This document shows positions 33,298-42,223 of a DNA stretch of 48,769 nt, in pieces (the first letter of the stretch is position 1; each line of letters opens with the position of its first letter). The position numbers and the translations under genes were made by a program. The stretch spans positions 1 through 48,769 of the forward strand of contig NZ_FOTI01000022.1 of assembly GCF_900114545.1 (NCBI RefSeq). The letters run 5' to 3'. This DNA is from Halanaerobium salsuginis. Lineage in GTDB: Bacteria > Bacillota > Halanaerobiia > Halanaerobiales > Halanaerobiaceae. The notes under the pieces are model-generated. The model was not told the DNA's origin. It saw nothing but the letters and a program-made list of their open reading frames with translations, and did no database searches.

Positions 33298-35203
33298 AAA
33301 GCCTAAATAAATATCCTTAATTTAAAAATATTTAGAGTTTTGCACCTTAAAATTTAAATTACTCAGTAAAAATAAAATTATATAGTGTGAAAAAGATCTT
33401 CCTGAACTATGGGGTGGCTGGTTTTAATCCTTTCAGCAGCTTTTTGAAGTTTGCTGCTGCAACTTTAAAGCCGAACCATATTTTTTGACACACTTCACCC
33501 CTGATAGGCATATCATCGACATTGTATTTGCGTCTGAAGACAGAAGGTAGTCCTTCTACACCAGCTCTCTGATTGCATTCTTTAATATATTCTTTTTCAC
33601 CCATTGTTTTTCTGAGTTTCCCTGTTTCATATTGTTTTTCAGTAAAATTGATTGAGTTATGTTTTTTCTTGGCTTTAATTCTGCATTCTGATTTCAGACT
33701 GCAGTCAGTACATTTTTCCTTATCAAAGATAGCATAAAATGAGTTTTTGTCACTGTTTTTTTCCTGATAGTCAGGTTTAATATCATTGGCACAGTTTAGA
33801 ATATTTTCATAGTCAGAATCAAGATCAAAGTTTTCATAAACAGTCATTTTGTTAGCAGCAGGTTTTTTACCCATTAATTCACCAGGCATGTATTTGATAC
33901 CAGCTTCAATAGCTTTTTTGGCCAGATCATAGCTGTAGTAAGCACCATCCATAAAAAGTTTAAATGGATTTTCTGGATTATCTTTAACTGCAGGATCATT
34001 AATTAATTTATCTAAAGTATCAGCACTAAAACTCTGGTCAGCATAGATATTTAGTTTAAAATCATAGCTTTTAATTACAGAATTATCACCATCAAAAAAT
34101 TCAACTACATTAGCTGTGTACCCAATATTAGCTTCATATTTCTGTCTGAAGGTCGCATCAGGATCACTGGGATTTTGCAGAATATCAGATCCTAATTCTG
34201 TACCATCTTTAGCTTCAATATTATCAGGATCAAGGTCATCAAAATCATCGTCATCATGATCTGTCTGTTCTCCAAGCATTCTTTTTAGAAGCATAAACTC
34301 TTCGGTATTAGTAACTTCTTTACCAGCATTAACTGCTGTATCATAAAGAGTTTTAGCATCTTCTAAAAGCTTTTGGAGCTTAGATTTAGTTTCGTCATTT
34401 TTGGTACGGTAGATGACATCGTTTCTGTGGGACTCTTCAAGATAGACTTCCAGTCCTTCAGGGATAAGGTCTTTAGATGATTTAGAAAGCATTTTGATGA
34501 ATTTAGTATTAACAGCATAGACCAGTTCTATTCTTGATAATTCTCTGGCAGAGGAAGAAACCATAAAAGAGTCAATTCTTGCTCTGTTACCTTCGATTTC
34601 AAGATGCTCTCTAATTAAATCAGCCAAAGATTCTACTTCCTGCTGGATTAGATCTATACCTGTTTCTTTGTAATAGTCTGTTACCCGCTCTCTAAAATTA
34701 CTGAAAGTATTTTTAGAGATGGGAGGCCTTTTTTCGCTGGTCAATCTTAAAGCATACTGATATTCCATGCTCAGATGAACATTTGCAATTAATCTTTCGT
34801 CAGTTAGATTAAAGAGTTCTTTAATCACAAGTGAGCTGATAATTATGTTAACAGGAGTATTAGGTCTAGAACCTTTATCACTGTAGAGTACTGCAAAGCG
34901 TTCTTCTTCAATTGCAGGAAAGATAACTTCCTGGAAAGTATGAGCCCAGGAATTCAAAAGATATTCCTGCAGATATTTGGGTAAATCTTTAAATGAATCG
35001 TAAAGACTTAACTGCTGGTGACTGTTGGGAACAAACATTTTATCATCCTTTCTTTGATTTCTTAACTTAATTATATCAAAGAAAGCCTGCCATCTAAAGG
35101 ATTATGGCGGATTAATTAAATTGATTTCAAGATGATAAAAGAATATTTAATTGTTATTATTTGTATATTAAAGAAATTTATTTAGGCTTTTTGGGACCAA
35201 ACC
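33285..35203 (-). mobile_element. Complete IS1182-family insertion sequence, 1919 bp
   Basis: The element is bounded by 28-bp perfect inverted repeats (GGTTTGGTCCCAAAAAGCCT plus AAATAAAT, at 33285-33312 and reversed at 35176-35203) and flanked by 7-bp direct repeats TAATTAA. It encodes a single transposase on the minus strand. Length and transposase type fit the IS1182 family. The perfect ends, intact gene and unmutated duplication indicate a recent insertion. Confidence 0.93.
33407..35038 (-). CDS. IS1182-family transposase
   Basis: A 543-aa DDE transposase: an N-terminal DUF772-type domain (VNIIISSLVIKELFNLTDERLIANVHLSMEYQYALRL), an RIDSF block near residue 160 and FMDGAYYSYDLAKKAIEAG near 360-380, both carrying aspartates expected of the catalytic core, and a CTDCSLKSEC zinc-like Cys cluster. 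It ends with a WFGFKVAAANFKKL segment typical of the family. The ATG at 35038 has AAAGGATG 6-10 nt upstream. The frame is uninterrupted and the flanking ends are perfect, so the copy is probably active. Confidence 0.92.
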   Translation of the reverse strand: MFVPNSHQQLSLYDSFKDLPKYLQEYLLNSWAHTFQEVIFPAIEEERFAVLYSDKGSRPNTPVNIIISSLVIKELFNLTDERLIANVHLSMEYQYALRLTSEKRPPISKNTFSNFRERVTDYYKETGIDLIQQEVESLADLIREHLEIEGNRARIDSFMVSSSARELSRIELVYAVNTKFIKMLSKSSKDLIPEGLEVYLEESHRNDVIYRTKNDETKSKLQKLLEDAKTLYDTAVNAGKEVTNTEEFMLLKRMLGEQTDHDDDDFDDLDPDNIEAKDGTELGSDILQNPSDPDATFRQKYEANIGYTANVVEFFDGDNSVIKSYDFKLNIYADQSFSADTLDKLINDPAVKDNPENPFKLFMDGAYYSYDLAKKAIEAGIKYMPGELMGKKPAANKMTVYENFDLDSDYENILNCANDIKPDYQEKNSDKNSFYAIFDKEKCTDCSLKSECRIKAKKKHNSINFTEKQYETGKLRKTMGEKEYIKECNQRAGVEGLPSVFRRKYNVDDMPIRGEVCQKIWFGFKVAAANFKKLLKGLKPATP

Positions 35204-35379
35204 TAATTAAAAGTTGGTAAGAAGTTTTCATCATATTCTAAAATTGCCTGGCCTAAATTTCCAATCTGATTATAACCTATTAAACCAACAATAATTAGTC
35301 CCAAAATCAGTAAAATACTTAAAAAATATAATTTTGTTTTAATTGAAAATGATAAATTTAAATTCCCCTTTTTTTTCAT
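35203..35379 (-). pseudogene. Methyl-accepting chemotaxis protein, 5' part of the IS-interrupted gene
   Basis: The first 58 codons of the chemoreceptor: ATG at 35379 with GGGAGG 5 nt upstream, then MKKKGNLNLSFSIKTKLYF, TM1 (LSILLILGLIIVGLIGY) and the start of the sensor domain (GNLGQAILEYDENFLPTFN). It ends in a TAG stop created by the first base of the IS (TTA from the target plus G). Removing the IS and one 7-bp duplicate makes TTT AAT TAT CTT, continuing exactly into NYLLNADRD of the 3' part. The 206-bp upstream region to the ZIP gene is AT-rich, without a confident sigma-D promoter. Confidence 0.9.
35204..35210. repeat. Target-site duplication of the IS1182-type element (copy 2)
   Basis: TAATTAA, identical to 33278-33284, immediately outside the inverted repeat. 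Confidence 0.88.
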
Positions 35380-35585
35380 AATAACCTCCCTAATTCTGAC
35401 TGATTAAATAATTACTAATCTTTTATAAATTAAAGTAAGTTAAGTATTTGTAAAACTAGTCGCTTTTTTCAGAAAATATTTCTTAAAAAATAAATGAATT
35501 TCTAGCTTTAAAATAAAACCCAAATTTCATTTCTAACTAATTATACGTCCAATTTATCTAATTTTTTAAAAATAATTTTAATCTC

Positions 35586-36392
35586 TTAAAATAAAATCAA
35601 ACTAATTGCCATAACAGCCATTCCAGCTATAAAACCATAGATTTCTTGATGTTCACGACCATATTTTCTTGCTGTAGGCAAAAGCTCGTCAATTGAGATA
35701 TAAATCATTATCCCGGCAACTACGGCAAATAAAATTCCAAAGACAAAATCATTGAATAAAGAACGCAAAAGAAAGTAGCCTAATAATGCACCAACTGGCT
35801 CAGCTAAACCAGATAAAAAAGAATATAGCATTGCTTTTCTTTTACTTCCAGTAGCATAAAAAATTGGTACAGAAACAGAGATTCCTTCTGGAATATTATG
35901 AATAGCAATTGCTACAGCTATTGATAAACCTAAAGCTGGATCACTTAGAGCTGCCGCAAAAGTAGCTAACCCTTCTGGAAAATTATGGATAGCAATAGCA
36001 AAAGCCGAAAAAATACCCATTCTTTCAAGGTTACTGGTAGAAACTGTTTCTGACTTTAAATGTTCTAAATCACTTTCAAGTCTTGGTTCATGTGGATTTT
36101 CATAATCAGGAACTAGCTTATCAATAATAGCAATTAAAATAATACCAGCAAAAAAAGCTAGCACTGTAAAAGTTTCACCTTTTTGAGTCCCATAAAATGA
36201 AACCAAAGCCTCTTGAGCTTTAGCCAAAATTTCTACAAAAGAAACATAAACCATTACCCCTGCTGAAAAGCCAAGTGATATTGACAAAAAAGCAGCATTT
36301 GTTCTTTTACTGAAAAATGCAATTAAACTTCCTATGCCAGTTGATAACCCAGCCAATAGAGTTAGCAAAAAGGCGAGCGAAACATTATCCAT
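35586..36392 (-). CDS. ZIP-family divalent metal transporter (ZupT-like)
   Basis: A 268-aa, eight-helix ZIP transporter importing Zn2+ or related divalent ions across the inner membrane. The two metal-site motifs [12 protein letters not shown] (helix 4, about 131-142) and [13 protein letters not shown] (helix 5, about 166-178) are intact. Before them is a His/Glu-containing loop ([16 protein letters not shown]). The ATG has AGGAGG upstream. It is monocistronic, with no recognisable Zur or MntR box in the short upstream gap. Confidence 0.88.
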   Translation of the reverse strand: MDNVSLAFLLTLLAGLSTGIGSLIAFFSKRTNAAFLSISLGFSAGVMVYVSFVEILAKAQEALVSFYGTQKGETFTVLAFFAGIILIAIIDKLVPDYENPHEPRLESDLEHLKSETVSTSNLERMGIFSAFAIAIHNFPEGLATFAAALSDPALGLSIAVAIAIHNIPEGISVSVPIFYATGSKRKAMLYSFLSGLAEPVGALLGYFLLRSLFNDFVFGILFAVVAGIMIYISIDELLPTARKYGREHQEIYGFIAGMAVMAISLILF

Positions 36393-36499
36393 TTATCTCC
36401 TCCTTTGCTAAAAATAAATATTTATAATGTTAAACTACTTTTATTATAATTAATTTTATAACATTATTATAAAATTTGCAAAAAAATAACAGTTATGGG

Positions 36500-37525
36500 T
36501 TAAAATTTTCTTTTTGTCTGCATTTTAATTAATTTTTTTAGTTTTTGTTTATATTTATTATCTGGTAATTGGTTTAAATATTTATTAATCCGCTGAATAA
36601 ATTTTTCTAGAATAACTTTACTTTCCTTAAGACAATCGGCTTTTTTAACATCAAGTAAAATATTATCTAGCAAATCTTGATCCAGAATATTTTTCTTTTC
36701 ATTTAATTGATTGTTATTAGATTGTCTAGCATGCTGATTAAACTCTAAACAAGAGTTATACTTAGCTCGATATTCCTTTTTTTCAAATAATAAGATTACT
36801 GGTAAAGTAATTACACCTGTTTGTAAATCCTGGGCCAATTTTTTGCCGGCTGCAGACTCTTCTCCAATAAAATCAAGCAAATCATCCTGAATTTGGAATG
36901 CCATTCCCATTTCCAGCCCTAATTTATATAAAATATTTAATTTTTTTCCCCTAATATCGCTAGCATAAGCACCTATATAACTACTTAATGCAAAAAGTAA
37001 GGCTGTTTTATGTCTAATTCTCCGATAATAATCTCTTCTATTTATTGTAAAATTGAATTTTTTTTCAGCTTGTTCAATTTCTCCCTCACAGAGTAATCTT
37101 ACATTTTTATTCATTTTGCTCAAAGTTTTTTTATCCAGATGATCAAAGAATATTGCAAAAGTTTTTGATAATAAAAAGTCGCCAATAAATACAGCTTCCT
37201 TTTTCCCAAATCTTTTTTGGGCAGTTTGCTTGCCGCGCCTTAAATCGGCATCATCTATAATATCATCATGAACAAGCGATGCCATATGCATAATTTCAAT
37301 TCCCGTACCTAAGTCTAATAAGATCTCTTTATCATAATCACCAAAACTTGCTGCCAGGAACATTAAAAACGGACGCAGCTTTTTGCCACCACCAGCTATT
37401 AAGTCAGCAACTGCTTCATTAATTATTCGTTTTTTAGAATTAGTTTGCAGGTAGATATTTTCGTTTAATTCGGTTACAATTTTTTTATAAAATCGATCTT
37501 CAATTAGCAAATTTTTCACCTTCAA
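36500..37525 (-). CDS. Polyprenyl diphosphate synthase (long-chain, HepT/IspB type)
   Basis: A 341-aa trans-isoprenyl diphosphate synthase that elongates FPP with IPP to a polyprenyl diphosphate, the tail precursor of quinones. The first Asp-rich motif is VHDDIIDDADLRRG (about 85-98), and the second is QIQDDLLDFIG (about 213-223) with GKKLAQDLQTG following. The TTG start at 37525 overlaps the stop of apbE by 4 nt; a second TTG at 37510 with AAGGTG 6 nt upstream is an alternative start. Coupling to apbE and proximity to an NDH-2-like flavoprotein suggest a role in a small quinone-linked redox chain. Confidence 0.88.
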   Translation of the reverse strand: MKVKNLLIEDRFYKKIVTELNENIYLQTNSKKRIINEAVADLIAGGGKKLRPFLMFLAASFGDYDKEILLDLGTGIEIMHMASLVHDDIIDDADLRRGKQTAQKRFGKKEAVFIGDFLLSKTFAIFFDHLDKKTLSKMNKNVRLLCEGEIEQAEKKFNFTINRRDYYRRIRHKTALLFALSSYIGAYASDIRGKKLNILYKLGLEMGMAFQIQDDLLDFIGEESAAGKKLAQDLQTGVITLPVILLFEKKEYRAKYNSCLEFNQHARQSNNNQLNEKKNILDQDLLDNILLDVKKADCLKESKVILEKFIQRINKYLNQLPDNKYKQKLKKLIKMQTKRKF

Positions 37526-38565
37526 TTTCCACCTTCAATGAGATTAAAATCCTGACTGGTGATTTCTACTTTATTTTTTAACCCAGAACTAAGATAAACA
37601 TTAAGTTCATCAGTAATAAACATTGCTTCTACTCCTGGTAAATTTTCAATAAACTTCAGTCCAGCTTTAACTCCCATAATATAAACAGCTGTTGAAAGCG
37701 CATCAGCATCAAATGAACTATTGCTAACTATACTTGCACTTAAAAGATGGCTCTCTGCTGGATAACCAGTCGCTGGATCAAGAATATGATGATATAATTT
37801 ACCATCTTTAATAAAATAACGTTCATAATTACCTGAAGTAACAATAGTTTGATCAGTAGTTTCAATAATTGCCATTACATTACCTCTATCTTTACGAGGG
37901 TCTTGAATCCCAATTCTCCACTTCGAACCATCTGCTTTACTTCCAATAACTAAAACATTTCCACCTAAATTTACAAATGCACTTTTAACATTATGTTTTT
38001 CAACAATTTTTTTGACCTGATCAGCTGCAAAACCTTTAGCAATTCCCCCCAGATCAATCTTAACTCCTGCTTTTTTAATCTCTGCCTGATGATTATCATC
38101 AATTGTTAAATACTGATACCCTATACTATCTAAAGCTGCTTCAATCTCTATCTGATCTGGCACACGAGCATTTTCTGTTCCAATCCCCCATAAATCAACT
38201 AAAGCACCAACTGTAGGATCAAATTTACCACCAGTCAATTTAGCATAATAAAGAGCTTTTTCCAGGACAATTTCTGTTTCAGGAGAAAGCTTAACTTTTT
38301 GCTCAGGATTATTATTTAACTGATAGACTTCACTGCTCTCAATTGTAGGACTCATTAAATCCTCTAAAAACTTAATTCTATCCATACTTTCCGCAACAGC
38401 AGCTTCTGCATTTTCTCCATAAGCTTTCATCTGAACTAAAGTATCCATTAAAAAAGCACTATCTTTTGCTTCTGGTAATTTTTTATTTTGATTTGAACAG
38501 CCAACTAATAAAAAAACTGCTCCTAATAATATTACTAAAATATAAATATATTTCTGTTTAAACAA
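37522..38565 (-). CDS. apbE: FAD:protein FMN transferase (ApbE), lipoprotein
   Basis: A 347-aa ApbE enzyme that covalently attaches FMN to Thr/Ser of membrane flavoproteins such as Rnf or Nqr subunits. It has a lipoprotein signal (YIYILVILLGAVFLLVGCSN, lipobox LVGC), so it is exported and membrane-anchored. Family motifs include AFLMDTLVQMKAYG, KIDLGGIAKGFAADQV (flavin/metal site), VNLGGNVLVIG and DADALSTAVYIMG. The TTG start has AGGAAGTGA upstream. It overlaps the polyprenyl synthase gene by 4 nt (one operon). No Rnf/Nqr target is in the window. Confidence 0.92.
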   Translation of the reverse strand: MFKQKYIYILVILLGAVFLLVGCSNQNKKLPEAKDSAFLMDTLVQMKAYGENAEAAVAESMDRIKFLEDLMSPTIESSEVYQLNNNPEQKVKLSPETEIVLEKALYYAKLTGGKFDPTVGALVDLWGIGTENARVPDQIEIEAALDSIGYQYLTIDDNHQAEIKKAGVKIDLGGIAKGFAADQVKKIVEKHNVKSAFVNLGGNVLVIGSKADGSKWRIGIQDPRKDRGNVMAIIETTDQTIVTSGNYERYFIKDGKLYHHILDPATGYPAESHLLSASIVSNSSFDADALSTAVYIMGVKAGLKFIENLPGVEAMFITDELNVYLSSGLKNKVEITSQDFNLIEGGN

Positions 38566-38659
38566 AATATCACTTCCTAAAAATAAATTGAAAGATCACT
38601 AAAAAACTATCATAGCCTAAATCTCGGGTAAATCACTTATATTTTATCACAAATACCAT

Positions 38660-38728
38660 AAATTGCAAAGTAAATATTCCCGAGTAATTAACTAAAGTAT
38701 TTGCAATTTATTTTTAATATGCTATAAT
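38660..38728 (+). promoter_or_regulatory. Promoter of the NDH-2-like gene with inverted-repeat pair
   Basis: TTGCAA (38701-38706), a 16-bp spacer and TATAAT (38723-38728, extended by TGC) drive the plus-strand gene. The -35 box lies in the right arm of an exact 10-bp inverted repeat, AAATTGCAAA (38660-38669) and TTTGCAATTT (38700-38709), whose centres are 40 bp apart (about four helical turns). An outer pair CTCGGG/CCCGAG is at 38623-38628 and 38679-38684. The region is shared with the divergent apbE gene and is a candidate regulatory site of unknown factor. Confidence 0.6.
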
Positions 38729-38795
38729 TGAAGTGTGAAAAAAATAACTACATTATTTTAATTTTTAGCTAGAAATTAAATGAGGAGGAAAATTT

Positions 38796-40556
38796 ATGCG
38801 CAGACATGTTGTGATTCTGGGAGCTGGCTATGGAGGTGTTTCTGCTGCCAAAAAATTGGCCCGGCTGGCAAAAAAGCATAAGGAAATAGAGATTACTTTA
38901 ATTAATAAGGGAAGTACCCACAATTTAATAACTGAATTACACGAAGTTGCTGGCAATAGAGTCTTGCCTGAAGATCTAGAGGTTAGTCTTCAAAGACTTT
39001 TTGAAAGTACTAAAGTTAACGTAATTCAGGACGAAATTACTGAGGTGGATTTCGATGGCAAAAAGCTTTTTTCTCAGAAACATGAATACAGCTATGATTA
39101 CCTGATTCTTGGTTCTGGTAGTCAACCAGCTGACTATGGAGTAAATGGAGTTAAAGAAAATGCTTTTACTCTCTGGTCAATTGAAGATGCTAAAGAAATA
39201 AATGAGCATATTAAACAGATGTTTCAGGAAGCTCAATTTGAGACTGATCCAGCTAAAAGAAGAGAATTATTATCTTTTGTAGTTACTGGAGCTGGTTTTA
39301 CTGGTGTTGAAATGGTTGGCGAACTAATTAGCTGGTTTAAAGATTTAGCTAAAGCTTATGGTATTCCACAAAAGGATATTGATCTTTACTTAGTGGAAGG
39401 ATTAGAACAAATCTTACCTAATCTAAATGATGATATGGTTGCTAAAGCTGATGCTTATTTACGAAAACATAATGTTGACGTCAAAACTGGCGCTTTTGTT
39501 ACAGAAGTTAATCCAGCTGGAATTGTTCTTAAAGGAGATAATGATCTGGTAGAAAATATAGCAACCAGAACAGTTATCTGGACTTGTGGTGTTAAAGGTG
39601 CTGCTTTAGTTGAAGGACTTGATCTGGAAAAAGATAACTGTGATCGTTTAATTGTAAATGAATATCTCCAAATTCCTAAACATAAAGAAGTATATGCAAT
39701 TGGTGATAACTCTGCTGCTCCCTGGGGTGACAACAAAACTTTGCCTGCTTTAGTTGAAGCTGCTATGCAGACTGGTGAGTGTGCTGCTAAAAATGTAACA
39801 GCTGCCATAACTGGAGGCCAAAAAGAAAGTTTAGAAGCTGCTCTACACGGAGTTATGGTTTCAATTGGTGGTGATTTTGCAGTAGCTGATGTAACCGGAC
39901 TATCTCTTAAAGGTAGACCTGCTATGCTGCTAAAGCATCTAGTTAATATCCATTACCTAGTTGGGATCGGTGGTATTAAAGAAGGATTTTCTTTTATTAA
40001 TGAATATATTCATGAACAGGCTTCTCATAAAGGCCTTGTTCCTCAATTTTTTGATCAGTTTACTCAAAAATCACATACAATTTTCATTGTCATTCTCAGA
40101 ATTTATCTGGGTATTCAATGGCTGCTAAGTGGTTGGGGTAAAGTACAAGATGGTTGGTTGGTCAGTCCTGATTATCTAGTTGCTGGCTCATCAGCATCTC
40201 CAATCGGACCTGATGCAGTTGGCTGGTATAAGGCTTTCATGGAAGCTGTAGTTATGCAGTTCCCGCTTTTCTTCCAGCGAATTGTTGTAATGTCAGAGTT
40301 TGCAATTGGTATTTCACTTACTTTTGGAATTCTAAGTGTATTAGGTGCTCTGGGATCAATTGGAATGAATATTAATTTCTTCTTATCTGGAACTGGTAAC
40401 ATGTGGTTTTTCATGTCTTCTTTCCCCTGTCTTGCTAACTCAGGTCAGGTGTTAGGTGCAGATTACTACTTGCTACCTTTAATTAAAAAAGTTATCTGGA
40501 GAAGACCTAAAAATAAAGAGTCGCATTTAAAAGAAGTAATTAAAACACGATCTTAA
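38796..40556 (+). CDS. Type II NADH dehydrogenase-like flavoprotein fused to a DoxX-like membrane domain
   Basis: A 586-aa protein. Residues 1-about 425 are a pyridine nucleotide-disulphide oxidoreductase of the NDH-2 type: FAD motif VILGAGYGGVSAA (5-17), NAD motif FVVTGAGFTGVEMVGEL (about 160-176) and C-terminal FAD motif VYAIGDNSAAPWG (about 298). From about residue 430 a second module starts (FIVILRIYLGIQWLLSGWGKVQDGW) with four hydrophobic helices resembling DoxX/DoxD proteins, ending in a basic tail. It would oxidise NADH at the membrane and pass electrons to a quinone or other acceptor. The ATG has GAGGAGG upstream. It is divergent from apbE/polyprenyl synthase, which supports a quinone-linked role. 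The fusion is clear; the acceptor is inferred. Confidence 0.87.
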   Translation: MRRHVVILGAGYGGVSAAKKLARLAKKHKEIEITLINKGSTHNLITELHEVAGNRVLPEDLEVSLQRLFESTKVNVIQDEITEVDFDGKKLFSQKHEYSYDYLILGSGSQPADYGVNGVKENAFTLWSIEDAKEINEHIKQMFQEAQFETDPAKRRELLSFVVTGAGFTGVEMVGELISWFKDLAKAYGIPQKDIDLYLVEGLEQILPNLNDDMVAKADAYLRKHNVDVKTGAFVTEVNPAGIVLKGDNDLVENIATRTVIWTCGVKGAALVEGLDLEKDNCDRLIVNEYLQIPKHKEVYAIGDNSAAPWGDNKTLPALVEAAMQTGECAAKNVTAAITGGQKESLEAALHGVMVSIGGDFAVADVTGLSLKGRPAMLLKHLVNIHYLVGIGGIKEGFSFINEYIHEQASHKGLVPQFFDQFTQKSHTIFIVILRIYLGIQWLLSGWGKVQDGWLVSPDYLVAGSSASPIGPDAVGWYKAFMEAVVMQFPLFFQRIVVMSEFAIGISLTFGILSVLGALGSIGMNINFFLSGTGNMWFFMSSFPCLANSGQVLGADYYLLPLIKKVIWRRPKNKESHLKEVIKTRS

Positions 40557-40623
40557 TCTTAGTTAATAAAAAATTAATTAAATTATTAGACTAAATTTAA
40601 TTTAAACTTAAATTTAGTAATAA

Positions 40624-40682
40624 AAAAACTGCCTGAAGAGCTTGTTGCTTTTACTAAAAGCACAAATTCCAGGGCAGTTTTT
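40624..40682. terminator. Bidirectional terminator between NDH-2-like gene and methyltransferase
   Basis: AAAAACTGCC pairs with GGCAGTTTTT, with an inner TGCTTTT/AAAAGCA hairpin. It lies between convergent genes ending at 40556 and 40688. Confidence 0.82.
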
Positions 40683-40687
40683 ATTTA

Positions 40688-41608
40688 TTATAAACTATAT
40701 TTTAAATTTAAGTAGCTATAATCACAGAAATTCTTAATTAAATAGTAATATTTTTTAAATTGTGTCTGTGTTTCAGTCAGCCTTTTTTTATTCAGAGCAG
40801 CTACGAAATAAAGTCGGTCAGAACTATCTCTACCTTCTCTAAAGCTAAAAGCCTGATAAATATCAACAGCTGAAAAGCCACTTTTTTTAAGTAAAGAAGT
40901 AATAGTATTAATTTTATAGCCTCGTTCAGTATGTAATTCTTCAAAACAAGGAATATCTTGATGATCAGGACATATTTTTAATTTAACTTGCCACAAATTA
41001 TTCTCAGGATAAACTATATCCTGCCAAAAGCAGGTATAGTCTTCGCCTTCCAACACAATTGAACGATTACCAATAGTCCTAATTCTTGCTAGAGAATTCA
41101 TATCAAAGATAAAAAGCCCATCTCTGGATAATGAGTCAGCTGCACTGGTAAAACAGGCAACTAGCTGATCTTTTTCAGTTAAATAATTTAGACTATCAAA
41201 AAAAGATACTATTAAATCTACTTTATTAGCCAGTTTAAATTTACTCATATTTTTTTCTAAAAAAAGCAGTTCAACCTGACGCTGTTTAGCAGTTTTAACA
41301 ACTGCTTTAGTTTTATTTTTTTGAGCTGATAATTTATTAAAATAAGGAAATTTGTCAGCAAAATTTTCCATAGACTTATCTAACATTGCTGATGATAGAT
41401 CAAGGGCTATTACCCGATCAATTTTATTAAGTTTAACTAAATTAACAGTCATATTACCAGTTCCTGCTGCTAACTCAAGTACTTGCTCTGGTTCTGATTT
41501 ATAATATTTTAAAAGATCTTTTAAATATCTGAACCAAAAACTATACGGGACTTGCCGCATTACATCATCGTATATTTGAGCAAAATAGTCAGTATAACTA
41601 TAGTTCAT
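40688..41608 (-). CDS. Class I SAM-dependent methyltransferase
   Basis: A 306-aa protein with the SAM-binding motif I VLELAAGTGNMT (about residues 39-50), motif II VIALDLSSAMLDKS and a later VDLIVSFFDSLNYL, as in small-molecule methyltransferases of the Methyltransf_25 group. The ATG at 41608 has AGGTG upstream; a GTG at 41617 overlaps that site. It lies 27 nt after engB at the end of the lon-engB transcript. The substrate is not recognisable. Confidence 0.82.
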   Translation of the reverse strand: MNYSYTDYFAQIYDDVMRQVPYSFWFRYLKDLLKYYKSEPEQVLELAAGTGNMTVNLVKLNKIDRVIALDLSSAMLDKSMENFADKFPYFNKLSAQKNKTKAVVKTAKQRQVELLFLEKNMSKFKLANKVDLIVSFFDSLNYLTEKDQLVACFTSAADSLSRDGLFIFDMNSLARIRTIGNRSIVLEGEDYTCFWQDIVYPENNLWQVKLKICPDHQDIPCFEELHTERGYKINTITSLLKKSGFSAVDIYQAFSFREGRDSSDRLYFVAALNKKRLTETQTQFKKYYYLIKNFCDYSYLNLKYSL

Positions 41609-41635
41609 TTTTAGCACCTATCTTTAAAAATATAA

Positions 41636-42223
41636 TTAAGAATTAAGTAGTGAATTAAGATAATTATATAATTGGGGAGTTCCATCACCAGTCTGAGCAG
41701 AAAAGAAAGTAAAATTAGAAAGCTGATCTAAATTTAATTCTTTATAGATTAGCTTCTTCTGCTTAGCTTTTTTATTATTAGATATCTTATCCACTTTAGT
41801 AGCCACTATAAGAAAACTTAGTCCACTTGCCTGCAACCATTCTACCATCATTTTATCATCTTTGGTTGGCTTATGACGAGCATCAATAATCTGTACTATA
41901 CCAATTAAGTTTTCTCTATATCTAAGATAAGTATCAATTAATTCGGCCCAGTCAGCCTTAACTTTTTGAGGAACATTAGCAAATCCATAGCCAGGTAAAT
42001 CAACTAAATAAAATTTATCATCAACATTATAATAATTTAAACACTGAGTTCGGCCAGGGGTATTACTGGTCCTGGCCAATTTTTTTTGCCTTGTGATACG
42101 ATTAATTAGAGAAGATTTACCAACATTTGATCTTCCACTAAAAGCTATTTCTGGCTGCTGCAAGCGGGGGCATTCTTCGTATTTATAAACACTTGTATAA
42201 AAATCTGCTTTAGTTATCTGCAT
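41636..42223 (-). CDS. engB: Ribosome biogenesis GTP-binding protein YsxC/EngB
   Basis: A 195-aa TRAFAC GTPase needed for 50S subunit assembly. The G motifs are all present: G1 GRSNVGKSS (30-38), G2-region NTPGRTQ, G3 DLPGYGFA, G4 ATKVDKIS and G5 FFSAQTG. I start at the ATG 42223 (AAAGGA 8 nt upstream) rather than the ATG at 42232, which touches that site. The gene overlaps the end of lon by 14 nt, a lon-engB coupling common in Firmicutes. Confidence 0.93.
   Translation of the reverse strand: MQITKADFYTSVYKYEECPRLQQPEIAFSGRSNVGKSSLINRITRQKKLARTSNTPGRTQCLNYYNVDDKFYLVDLPGYGFANVPQKVKADWAELIDTYLRYRENLIGIVQIIDARHKPTKDDKMMVEWLQASGLSFLIVATKVDKISNNKKAKQKKLIYKELNLDQLSNFTFFSAQTGDGTPQLYNYLNSLLNS

Noticed and set aside
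42210-42223. 14-nt overlap of lon and engB
   Set aside because: A common coupling of these genes in Firmicutes.
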